Part shown: positions 18,935-27,700 of the stretch, piece by piece | How positions within the stretch are numbered: the stretch's first letter is position 1 | How the letters are laid out: each line of letters opens with the position of its first letter | Program-made: the position numbers and the translations under genes | The notes under the pieces: model-generated | Database searches by the model: none | What the model was told of the DNA's origin: nothing | What the model saw: the letters and a program-made list of their open reading frames with translations, nothing else | Origin: Fidelibacterota bacterium | GTDB lineage: Bacteria; Fidelibacterota; Marinisomatia; Marinisomatales; TCS56 | Assembly (NCBI GenBank): GCA_013203115.1 | Contig: JABMQW010000139.1 | Location: 1 to 33,702, forward strand | Direction of reading: 5' to 3' | DNA length: 33,702 bases

Positions 18935-20394
18935 TGAGTACTAAATTTATCCGGCTGGTCGTACTTGGTTGCATTATCTCAATGTCCCTGTTTGGTCAGT
19001 CGAAGCGCGATCCCCGTGTGGTTGGTTTGGCCGGGGCTTATGGTTCAGTTGCCGATGGTATTTTCGCTGTTGGGTATAATCCAGCCCTGCTGGCCTTGCA
19101 ACAGGATAAGCCCTTTATGCTGCAATTGGTTGGTATCGATTTTGGTATAGTCAGCAATTATATCTCACTCGGTAATCTGAATGAGATCAGTGGTGATACA
19201 TTGACCTCTGCCGATACCGATCTGATATTGCGTGAACTGGATCGCAGTGGGGGCTTACGATTGTTTACTGACTTGCACCTGCCCCTTCCGATAATGAATT
19301 TTGCTTCCGGCAACATGGCCCTGACTTCCAATATGGTAATTCTTGGCGATGTAACAATTCCTACTGGAATTATGGGTCTGTTACTGAAGGGTAATGGTGC
19401 CTATCTGACCGAAGAAATTGACATGACCCTCAAGCTGGACCTATTAGGTGTTAATGAATTCGGTTTCTCGTTTGCCATTCCGAGTACGGATTTTGCCTGG
19501 GGAATGACACTGAAATATTTGCAGGGTTTGTTTTATTTCGGAATTGATCCTGATTCAAGTTCCGCCTTTATGATTACCGACACCACCGCACTGTACGGTA
19601 GTGGTACCTATTATTTCAGGCAGGGAATCGGAGGCAGTGGTCTGGGACTGGATATCGGCTTTTGCACCAAGGATTTGGATGGCTGGCGGGTTGGGGTTTC
19701 GATGATAAATGCTTTGGGCAAAATCAACTGGAACCGCCCTAGTTTTATAAAAGATATCATGGCTGGTAGCGATAATCAATATGGCAATTCAGACGATCTA
19801 TTTCATTTATCCTGGGGTGGTATAGCCTTAAATGATAGTAATGCAGTCCGTTATATTTATACGATTGATACCTTGAACGCTCAGACTATGTCTAGCGATT
19901 CCTTGTTTTATTCTAATCCAACTGATGAACAGGTGGTTTATGACCTCACTGCCGATGGAAAACTGAAACAATTTTCCACCCGCTATCCGGCTCTGTTCAG
20001 GATTTCGGTTTCCAAACGATTCCCGGATGTATTAGTTGTCTCCGATTTAGTAGCCGGGTTCGAAGACCGCTTCTTTGTCCGTGATCGCTGGCGTTGGTCG
20101 ATTGGGGCGGAATTACTACGCAATCCCGCATTCCCGATCAGGTTTGGCTATTCCTGGGCCGGTTATGATTTCAAAGAGTTGGGGATGGGTTTCGGCGTGC
20201 ACAAGGGACCGATCATTTTTGACTTTGGGCTGGCATTTAGAAATGGACTCTGGATCCATTCCATGAAAGGGGTGAATATATCACTCGGTGTAACCATTAC
20301 CAGTTTTAAGAGTCGCAAGGAAACCCCGCCGGAGCCGGGTGCTGTAGAAGAGCCAATCATTCTGCCACCGGACACTAACGATAATCAGAACTGA
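18934..20394 (+). CDS. FadL/PorV-like outer-membrane beta-barrel protein (DUF5723-like)
   Basis: The 486-aa product has a signal peptide (MSTKFIRLVVLGCIISMSLFGQ, cut near residue 20-21) followed by DPRVVGLAGAYGSVADGIFAVGYNPALLAL. This is the N-terminal plug-like motif of the FadL/PorV/UPF0164 group of barrels. The remainder alternates short aromatic beta-strands with Gly/Asp turns. The Pro/Glu-rich tail (EPIILPPDTNDNQN) is not a barrel-ending strand. I moved the start from 18886 to ATG 18934 because the signal peptide begins there and GGAGAG lies upstream. Relatives carry hydrophobic cargo or act as type IX secretion shuttles; neither role can be shown here. Translational coupling with the lipoprotein argues for a joint outer-membrane complex. 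Confidence 0.82.
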   Translation: MSTKFIRLVVLGCIISMSLFGQSKRDPRVVGLAGAYGSVADGIFAVGYNPALLALQQDKPFMLQLVGIDFGIVSNYISLGNLNEISGDTLTSADTDLILRELDRSGGLRLFTDLHLPLPIMNFASGNMALTSNMVILGDVTIPTGIMGLLLKGNGAYLTEEIDMTLKLDLLGVNEFGFSFAIPSTDFAWGMTLKYLQGLFYFGIDPDSSSAFMITDTTALYGSGTYYFRQGIGGSGLGLDIGFCTKDLDGWRVGVSMINALGKINWNRPSFIKDIMAGSDNQYGNSDDLFHLSWGGIALNDSNAVRYIYTIDTLNAQTMSSDSLFYSNPTDEQVVYDLTADGKLKQFSTRYPALFRISVSKRFPDVLVVSDLVAGFEDRFFVRDRWRWSIGAELLRNPAFPIRFGYSWAGYDFKELGMGFGVHKGPIIFDFGLAFRNGLWIHSMKGVNISLGVTITSFKSRKETPPEPGAVEEPIILPPDTNDNQN

Positions 20395-20398
20395 TTAT
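20381..20398. terminator. Palindrome over two convergent stop codons, possible bidirectional terminator
   Basis: ATAATCAG-AA-CTGATTAT is a perfect 8-bp inverted repeat. It covers the TGA of the barrel gene and the TAA (minus strand) of the LptF/G gene, which abut with no spacer. It is AT-rich with a 2-base gap, so its hairpin would be modest. T-rich bases follow on the plus strand. Confidence 0.45.
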
Positions 20399-21483
20399 TT
20401 ACGTACACCGAGCAGCAGTAAAATTCCGCCAATCGAAAAGACCACATTGCCCATCCAAGCGGCATAGATCGGTTCAATGATTCCCTTATAGCCCAGGGAT
20501 TGACCGAATTTTATAAAAGCATAATACGAAAAGATCACCAATACACTCATTCCGGCGCCGAAGGAAAGTCCGCCTTTTGGTTTTAATAGTACCAGCGGCA
20601 GTCCGAACAGGACAACAATCAAGTTGGTAAAAGCGAAGGATATCTTGAAATCACGAACAACTTCCCAACGGGTTGTATCAACACCGTTTTCATCCAATTG
20701 GGCAATAAAATCCTTTAAGTCTGCATAGCTCAGTTCCTCCGGTGATGAAGATTTTCGCTCCACATCCGCTGGACTGAAGCCCAGATACAACAAGGTGTCG
20801 GTAGCACTTATACGTACCTTTTCTTCCTCACCGGCTAAATTAAAATTTCTGATCGAATACCGGCTAACCGCCCAATACTCCAGTGAATCTATCCAGGTAA
20901 TTTTCTGAATATCGATTCGTTCGCTAATCTGCCCCTGATTCATAATCTGTACGGTAACGTCATCGGCGGATTTTTGGTTATAATTGTATTTGCCAATTGC
21001 AATATGGTATTTTTCGGATCGTTGCAGGAAAATATTGGTTTTGATATTCTTACTGCGTCGTTTGTATTTCTGTATATATTCTTTTTTCAATTCCGCCCGA
21101 TTCACGTTTCCCCAGATTACCAGCCGGTCTTCAAACTGGAATGAGATCAAACTGATTATGAATCCAATCACGAACAGCGGTACGGCAACCCGGTAAAGGC
21201 TGATTCCCGTTGCTTTCATGGCGGTCAATTCGTTGCGTTTCGCGGCTATACCAATGGAAAAAACTGTCGCGATTAGCACGGCCATCGGCAGGCCAATATT
21301 GAAGAACCAGGGCAGGCTATAGAAGTAATAGCGCAATATAATCGGAAATGGCACCGAACTGTCGATGAATTTGTCTAATTGTTCAAATATATCAACGATG
21401 ATAAATATAGTGATAAAGCCTAACAGAGCCATTAACAGGACGGTCAGGAATTGTCGTACCAGGTAGATATCAAGCTTTTTCAT
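20395..21483 (-). CDS. lptG: LptF/LptG-family lipopolysaccharide export permease
   Basis: The 362-aa protein has the YjgP/YjgQ layout: three transmembrane helices at the N-terminus (about 10-120, including MAVLIATVFSIGIAAKRNELTAMKATGIS), a periplasmic beta-jellyroll of about 150 residues, and three C-terminal helices. The segment KRNELTAMKATG is the cytoplasmic coupling helix that meets the LptB ATPase. With LptB2 and its partner, it extracts LPS from the inner membrane. The opening KKLDIYLVRQFL fits LptG slightly better than LptF, but paralogue identity is uncertain. The partner genes are not in the window. It implies a diderm cell with LPS or a related glycolipid. Confidence 0.9.
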   Translation of the reverse strand: MKKLDIYLVRQFLTVLLMALLGFITIFIIVDIFEQLDKFIDSSVPFPIILRYYFYSLPWFFNIGLPMAVLIATVFSIGIAAKRNELTAMKATGISLYRVAVPLFVIGFIISLISFQFEDRLVIWGNVNRAELKKEYIQKYKRRSKNIKTNIFLQRSEKYHIAIGKYNYNQKSADDVTVQIMNQGQISERIDIQKITWIDSLEYWAVSRYSIRNFNLAGEEEKVRISATDTLLYLGFSPADVERKSSSPEELSYADLKDFIAQLDENGVDTTRWEVVRDFKISFAFTNLIVVLFGLPLVLLKPKGGLSFGAGMSVLVIFSYYAFIKFGQSLGYKGIIEPIYAAWMGNVVFSIGGILLLLGVRK

Positions 21484-21552
21484 CCAAACATGTGTCTATT
21501 TCAGGTCGGTAATTTGGCTATAATATGAATATAATTGAAGTGATTTAGGGTC

Positions 21553-22452
21553 TTAAGCAAACTTTAATTTCTGGCCTGAAAGCATAAACCAGTCGCCTAT
21601 ATTTTCTGGCGCAGACATGGAAAAATAGTGTTGATAAACGTGTTGTACCGCACCGGATTGAGCTTTCAATATTCCCGATAATGCAATCCTACCCCCATCG
21701 TTCAGTAATTCGGAAAATGATAGCGACAGTTCCAGCAGGGGATTAGTTTGGATGTTGGCAATAATTATATCGAATTTGCCTGCGGGCAACTCTTCCGGCA
21801 AAAAGGTTGGAAAATTGACCTGATTAATCGAAGCATTTTCCAGGGCCGCCGCATTGGCCTGGGGATCAATATCCACACCAACTGCCTTAGCAGCACCCAG
21901 CTTCAGAGCTGCAATTCCCAGAATACCTGATCCGCAGCCATAATCAAGTACCTGTTCGCCACCACTGATTTCCTGGTCCAGCCACTGCAGACATAATCTG
22001 GTGGAAGGATGAGTACCACTGCCAAAGGCAATCCCCGGATCGAGGCGGATATTGACTGCTTTTGGATCTATGATGGTTTCCCAGGTTGGTACGATCCACA
22101 GGCGCTCACTAATTTTCTGTGGTCTCGATAATTTCCGGACACTTTTCACCCAGTCCTGCTCAGGAATTTGTTCAATTTTATGGGCTGGTAATCCAGCTAA
22201 CTTGAAATGTGTTTTAAGTTGTTCCAGCAATGGTTCGATTTTTGTATCCAATGGTAACAGTACCGCAACAGCAGCAGAGTTGGGGATTATTAGCGCTGGT
22301 TGGCTGGAATCATCAAACCATTCATCTTCAACGGTGCTATCGGGATTGGTATTGACTATTGAGACAGATAGTCCACCCTGGTCCAATAAAAAATCAGCCA
22401 GGTTGCGGGGGTCTAACTCAGAGCAGGTGATGGTCACATTTATCCAACCCAT
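21553..22452 (-). CDS. prmA: Ribosomal protein L11 methyltransferase
   Basis: PrmA trimethylates ribosomal protein L11 with SAM. The protein (299 aa from the chosen start) has an N-terminal ferredoxin-like domain that binds L11, the linker signature LDPGIAFGSGTHPST, and a Rossmann methyltransferase core with VLDYGCGSGILGIAAL and VGVDIDPQA. The post-IV motif reads NIQTNPL where NILANPL is typical. I prefer ATG 22452 (MGWINVTITC), the normal family start, to the track's TTG 22473, which would overlap DUF503. It lies 7 bases after DUF503, so the two are co-transcribed. It uses SAM and feeds SAH to AhcY. Confidence 0.93.
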   Translation of the reverse strand: MGWINVTITCSELDPRNLADFLLDQGGLSVSIVNTNPDSTVEDEWFDDSSQPALIIPNSAAVAVLLPLDTKIEPLLEQLKTHFKLAGLPAHKIEQIPEQDWVKSVRKLSRPQKISERLWIVPTWETIIDPKAVNIRLDPGIAFGSGTHPSTRLCLQWLDQEISGGEQVLDYGCGSGILGIAALKLGAAKAVGVDIDPQANAAALENASINQVNFPTFLPEELPAGKFDIIIANIQTNPLLELSLSFSELLNDGGRIALSGILKAQSGAVQHVYQHYFSMSAPENIGDWFMLSGQKLKFA

Positions 22453-22459
22453 AGCACGC

Positions 22460-22759
22460 TTATAAATACTCAATCTGTTGATGGGTAATATCGGCCTGGC
22501 GCCAGCTATCGATTTTATTCAAAATTGCTTGCAGAGTTTGTCCCAGTTTACGTCGATCGTTTCCAACCGTGCAGATAGCCAGGGTGGCCGTTTGCCATTT
22601 CTCCGTGTCACCAAACTCAGCTATAGAAATATTGTAATGAGCTTTGATTCGTTCTTTGATACTTTTCACTACCTGACGTTTGTCTTTTAACGATTCGGCT
22701 GATGGAATATACAATTCCAAAGTCAGGACAGCGATAGGAGGTGGTTTAATGATAGCCAT
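22460..22759 (-). CDS. DUF503 / YlxP-like small protein
   Basis: The 99-aa product matches the DUF503 (YlxP) family: VLTLELYIPSAESLKDKRQVVKSI is the characteristic N-terminal strand-helix and SIAEFGDTEKWQTATLAICTVGND follows. The fold is a small alpha-beta domain. In many bacteria the gene sits beside rbfA, infB or truB, suggesting a part in ribosome maturation, but no activity is established. Here it leads prmA, another ribosome-related gene, which fits. It is divergent from murQ with a 130-base AT-rich gap that must hold promoters for both. Confidence 0.88.
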   Translation of the reverse strand: MAIIKPPPIAVLTLELYIPSAESLKDKRQVVKSIKERIKAHYNISIAEFGDTEKWQTATLAICTVGNDRRKLGQTLQAILNKIDSWRQADITHQQIEYL

Positions 22760-22889
22760 GACAATTTTCCCGTTAAGTGGGTGAAATTTGAATAAATTGC
22801 TTTAGATAATCAAAGCTGCATTTTTGATTTTTTTTGATATTACGCAATTAGCAGTAAATACGTATAAGTGAACACTTTTAAATTTGAAT

Positions 22890-23813
22890 ATGGAAAATAC
22901 TAAACCGCAGGCTCGCAAAGACCTGACCACAGAGAAACAGAACCCCAATTCCCTGCGGATTGACAAGCGTTCGATCCCGGAAATCCTGGAGATAATGAAT
23001 AAGGAAGATCAATCTATTGCCCTTAAAATCCAGGCGGTGCTACCTGAAATCAGCAGGGCTGTGGAACTGGCTGTCAAGGCCATCCAATGTGGCGGACACG
23101 TGTATTATATCGGTGCCGGTACCAGCGGTCGCCTGGGAGTTCTGGATGCTTCCGAAATACCACCTACATTTTCTGCTCCCAGAGATTGGTTCCAGGGGGT
23201 AATAGCCGGAGGACGGGAAGCATTGGTGCGTTCCATTGAAGGTGCCGAGGATATACCGGAAGATGCTGAAAAAGCATTGCAGAAGGTTGGTTTTTGTTCC
23301 AAAGATTTTTTAGTTGGTATTGCCAGCAGCAGCGCCACGCCCTATGTTGTTCATGCTTTGGGATGGGCGCGTGGCATCGGTGCCAGTACGGCCTATATAA
23401 TATGTAATCCCAAGCCCCTGCTGGATATTGAAGTTGACACGCTGATCGCCGTTGATGTGGGACCGGAAATCCTGACTGGTTCCACCAGACTGAAATCGGG
23501 GACAGCCACCAAATTGGTTTTGAATATGATATCAACTACCACGATGATCAGAATAGGGAAAGTATACGGGAATCTGATGGTGGACTTGGATGCGGTCAAT
23601 CAAAAGCTGGTGGATCGCGGCTCCCGAATCATTCAGCAACTGACGGACCTGCCCTATGATAAAGCCCGGGAAATGCTGTTTGCCTCTGGTAAAGAAGTGA
23701 AGACGGCGATTGTAATGACCCGCCAGCAGTGCGGCAAAGAGGAAGCCCGTCAACTGATACGGAACAACGACGGTTTCCTGCGGCGCATTATTGGAGACGT
23801 GGCCGGACAGTAA
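22890..23813 (+). CDS. murQ: N-acetylmuramic acid 6-phosphate etherase
   Basis: MurQ removes the lactyl ether from MurNAc-6-phosphate, giving GlcNAc-6-phosphate for peptidoglycan recycling or scavenging. The 307-aa protein carries the SIS-domain motif YIGAGTSGRLGVLDASEIPPTF with Glu89 as expected catalytic acid, SIEGAED with Glu120 as the expected second acid (31 residues on, as in E. coli MurQ), and STRLKSGTATKLVLNMIST. I chose ATG 22890 rather than the track's TTG 22884. No MurNAc kinase, AnmK or PTS gene is next to it, so the substrate supply must be encoded elsewhere. It appears monocistronic. Confidence 0.95.
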   Translation: MENTKPQARKDLTTEKQNPNSLRIDKRSIPEILEIMNKEDQSIALKIQAVLPEISRAVELAVKAIQCGGHVYYIGAGTSGRLGVLDASEIPPTFSAPRDWFQGVIAGGREALVRSIEGAEDIPEDAEKALQKVGFCSKDFLVGIASSSATPYVVHALGWARGIGASTAYIICNPKPLLDIEVDTLIAVDVGPEILTGSTRLKSGTATKLVLNMISTTTMIRIGKVYGNLMVDLDAVNQKLVDRGSRIIQQLTDLPYDKAREMLFASGKEVKTAIVMTRQQCGKEEARQLIRNNDGFLRRIIGDVAGQ

Positions 23814-23918
23814 TTTTTCATCTTTATGATTTATTAATTGCCGATCATGGAAAAAGGAAAAAATGGTTATCTCTTTATTAAATTAAAAATCAATGATTAA
23901 AAGCTTGAGAGGGGAAAT

Positions 23919-24449
23919 ATGAATGATCAGAAAAAGCGCGTAAAAGACCACCATGAGCGTACTGATCTGACCGGAGAACATAAACTTGGCGATGCCGGGC
24001 AGATGATCCTGGCGATCCTGTTTATCGGCGTCTGGCTGAGCGATGCGTTCATCTTTAAATATTCCATCGGCCTGAATGAATATATTTCGTTGGCGGTACG
24101 TTTACCGGTGGGAGTCGCCCTGTTGATTTTATCCGGTTACCTGGCCTGGACCAGCATGAATATTGTATTCAGTGAGGTGCGCTCTGAACCAGTAGTGATC
24201 AGGGATCGGGTCTATAAATATATTCGCCATCCCATGTATGTCAGCGAAATATTGCTGTATCTCGGTTTATTGCTAATCAATCTGTCAATCATTGCGGCTA
24301 TTGTCTGGCTGGCAGCAATCGTCTTTTTGTATTTTATCTGTCGCTATGAAGAAAAACTTTTGCTGGCACGTTTCGGCACTGATTATGAACAATACATGTG
24401 TGAAGTGCCAATGTGGATTCCCGGATTTAAAAGACGGAAAAAATTCTAA
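23919..24449 (+). CDS. ICMT/PEMT-like integral membrane methyltransferase
   Basis: The 176-aa protein has a charged N-terminal tail of about 25 residues, then four to five hydrophobic helices. Its C-terminal signature, VYKYIRHPMYVSEILLYLG followed by EEKLLLARFGTDYEQYM, is the SAM-binding core of isoprenylcysteine carboxyl methyltransferase and phospholipid methyltransferase families. Bacterial members methylate lipids or unknown small substrates; the substrate here cannot be named. A clear ribosome site (GAGAGGGG) precedes the ATG. It stands alone, followed by a REP-like palindrome. Confidence 0.85.
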   Translation: MNDQKKRVKDHHERTDLTGEHKLGDAGQMILAILFIGVWLSDAFIFKYSIGLNEYISLAVRLPVGVALLILSGYLAWTSMNIVFSEVRSEPVVIRDRVYKYIRHPMYVSEILLYLGLLLINLSIIAAIVWLAAIVFLYFICRYEEKLLLARFGTDYEQYMCEVPMWIPGFKRRKKF

Positions 24450-24458
24450 TTACGGATA

Positions 24459-24478
24459 GGACAACTCGCGAGTTGTCC
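24459..24478. repeat. REP-like perfect palindrome
   Basis: GGACAACTCGCGAGTTGTCC is a perfect 20-bp palindrome 9 bases after the methyltransferase stop. It is followed by CTACGT and preceded by a decayed ACGGATA, suggesting an original full arm of the ACGTAGGGACAAC type. Such intergenic palindromes with a TAGGG/CCCTA edge are typical of dispersed REP/RAYT-mobilised elements. It could also end transcription. Only one copy was found in the window. Confidence 0.65.
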
Positions 24479-24756
24479 CTACGTTAAAATTATATTTTCA
24501 TGAACCATGACATCCACACTCTATTTTGTTAAAAACCTGATAGCATCTATAAGAACGAATTATATTTATTGCAATTCCGATCCTGTATAAATTCCAGTAA
24601 CCGAATTAGAATTATGCTTAGGTTGTACGGTGAGGGCGGAGGATAGAAAATAATCCAGATGGTAGAATGATATGAGTAAAATATTTCCACATATTGACAC
24701 CGTTAGGCATTTGAAAATGATTTTTAGGTATTGCTGACAATTAGGAAAAATTGTAT
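24479..24756. other. Gene-free stretch before the glycosidase
   Basis: With the palindrome before it, this is the longest gap in the window (about 300 bases). It is AT-rich, has no convincing ORF, tRNA or riboswitch, and must hold the glycosidase promoter near its right end. The GC-richer patch GGTGAGGGCGGAGGATAG (24629-24646) stands out, but I cannot assign it. Confidence 0.6.
24694..24721 (+). promoter_or_regulatory. Candidate promoter of the glycosidase gene
   Basis: A perfect TTGACA (24694-24699) is followed after 16 bp by AATGAT (24716-24721), four of six bases matching the -10 consensus. The leader would be about 30 bases and include the AGGA ribosome site at 24743. The -10 box is weak, so this is tentative. 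Confidence 0.35.
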
Positions 24757-27700
24757 ATGAAAAAACAGCTTGTCAGATATAAAACGAAGGTTCTTATATT
24801 AACTTTCATTCTTTCGTTACTGGATCCATTCCAAATACTTGCGCAAAAACAATCCAGAACACACCCGGAATGGAGCAAAAATCTAACAATTTATGAAGCC
24901 AACATGCGCCAGCATTCATCCGAAGGAACGTTCAAAGCATTCGAGACCTATTTACCACAACTAAAAGAAATGGGTATTGGCATTATCTGGTTAATGCCCA
25001 TTCATCCCATCGGCTCAAAGAATAGAAAAGGCAGTTTGGGAAGTTATTATTCCGTAAAAGATTATAAAGCAGTAAACCCGGAATTTGGCACGCTAGAGGA
25101 TTTTAAATCTTTGGTTAATAAAACACATGAATTAGGCCTGTATGTTATTATCGATTGGGTTGCTAATCATACTGCCTGGGATCATCCCTGGGTTTCATCC
25201 AATCCGGACTTCTATACTAAAGACTCCTCAGGAAATTTTATATCTCCTGTTCCGGATTGGAGTGATGTTATTGACTTAAACTTTGAAAATCAAAACCTTC
25301 GCAAAGAGATGTATAATGCCATGAAATACTGGGTAACAGAATGCGATATCGACGGTTTTAGATGCGATGTGGCAGCTATGGTACCCACCGATTTCTGGAA
25401 TATGGTTTCCGATAGTTTAAACAAAATCAAACCCGTGTTCATGCTTGCGGAGGCTCATGAGCCTGAATTACACGCAAAAGCGTTTGATATGACTTATGGC
25501 TGGCAATTTAAGGACTTGATGAATGATATTGCGCAAGGGAAGAAAACTGTCGAGGATCTCGATAACTATTACCAGCAGGAGAAATCTATATATCACCCAG
25601 ATGCTTATCGAATGATTTTCACAACAAATCATGATGAAAATTCGTGGAATGGAACAGTTTATAAAAGATTAGGCCCGGCCGTAGAAACATTTGCGGTTTT
25701 CTCAGGAGTATTCAGGGGCATGCCTCTGGTTTATAGTGGACAGGAAGCCGGTCTGAACAAAGCTCTGGAATTTTTTGAGAAAGACCCGGTTGAATGGCAA
25801 GATCACAAATTGCGAGGGATATATACTAAACTGTTTCAGTTAAAAAAGCAAAATAAAGCTCTTTGGAATGGTCTGTATGGGGGAGAAATCGTTCGCCTTA
25901 AAACCAGCAATGACAAAAACATCTATAGTTTTGCCAGAGAGAAAGATGGTGACAAAATAATCGCTATTTTTAATTTTTCTCCGGTAAAACAGACATTTTC
26001 AATTAACAGCAGCCTGTTGGGAGGCAGTTACACAAACCTTTTTACGGAAGAAAAAATTGAATTACCGGAAAATGAAGAATTTGAACTGGATAGCTGGGGT
26101 TACCTGGTTTTTACGAATACGGAAATCATTGCGCAAGAAACTGAGACCGTGCGATTTAACTTTTACTCATCCAACGCAAATAAAGTATCAGTCGCAGGCA
26201 GTTTTAATAACTGGAATCCTAGTGAACACCTTATGCAACAGCAGGATTCATTATGGCAAATAGATATCGATTTAGCGCCTGGTTATTATTACTACAAGAT
26301 TGTATCCGATGGACAATGGCTACCTGACCCTGGCAATCCGCTACAAATAAACGACGGGGGTGAAAGTTTCAACTCCATTATAAAAGTTGGTAATCCAAAA
26401 AAACCTTTGCGCGCTAGTAGTTGTGAAGCCTTTCCCCGGGGAGCACTTCCCGAACCTGTTTTAGAGCAGAATCCTGAATGGGTTGATTTATATTATGCAG
26501 CCTGGGAAATGGCCTGGAATAAAATCAAAAAAGGCACCCCACAAAACGGCTTTGTAGAGTCTTACATGGACGAGGGTTTTAATGAGTTGATCTATCAATG
26601 GGATACTTGTTTTATGACCGTCTTTGCGGTGTATGGAAGGAACATCTTTCCCGTTATGCCATCACTGGACAATTTCTATCTCAAACAGCGATCAGATGGT
26701 TATATACAACGGGTTTATTGGGAGTCTACCGGTGAAATGGCACAGCCACCAACACTTGACGAACCAATGGTGAACCCGCCGTTGTTTGCCTGGTTGGAGC
26801 TTCGTTATTATGAAATTATCGGAGATAGTTCCCGATTAAAAAAAGTGCTGCCCGTCCTGGTAAAATATTTTAATTGGATAGAGAATAATTGTCGGTCATC
26901 TGCCGGTAAGGGGCTTTATTATATTTCACCATTAGGAAGCGGGATGGATAACACCCCCAGGCCTAATGTGGGGAAGGCAGGATGGATAGATTTTTCCGCA
27001 CAACAAACGCTGGCTGCAAAATCGATTGCCCAAATTGCTGAGATTACCGGGGAAAAAAGTATTGCTTTAGAGTATGCGGACAAATACCGTCGAATAAAAT
27101 CCTTAATTAATCAGCACAACTGGAACACTGTGGACCAATATTATTTTGACATGACTGAGGATGCAGCGCTGAGTAATGTTAAACATATCGGATCATTTTG
27201 GACTCTTTTATCTGAAGTAGCCTCAGATGAAAGAGCGGAACTGCTGCTTAACCATTTACAGAATCCGACAGAATTTTGGCGACCGCATTTGGTGCCAACT
27301 TTATCGGCTGATAATCAGGACTACGATCCCAAAGGTCATTATTGGCTGGGCAGTGTTTGGGCGCCAACTAATTATATGGTCGTAAAAGGATTAGAAAAAT
27401 ACCAGAAATTTTCTATTGCCAACAAAATCGCTCAAAATCACATCCAAAACATGGTTGAAGTGTACAATAACTTTAATCCAATCGAAGAAAAAATCGCTTT
27501 TGAAGAGCGGTATGCCGATGGTTACAAAACGATTTGGGAATGTTATTCACCGGAAATAGCCGAACCGGCCACGCGCTGGGATAATACGTTCTACTCCAGG
27601 CAGGATTTTGTGGGTTGGTCAGGATTAGGCCCAATTGCAATGCTTATCGAAAATATAATCGGCCTGGATATTAGGGGTAGTGAAAATACAATACGATGGC

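Noticed and set aside
22052-22465. 137-aa plus-strand ORF opposite prmA
   Set aside because: It is antisense to conserved prmA motifs, with low-complexity Ser/Asn-rich translation and no family features.
23164-23753. Nested minus-strand ORFs opposite murQ
   Set aside because: Several overlapping shadows of a conserved gene, with no ribosome sites or family signatures.
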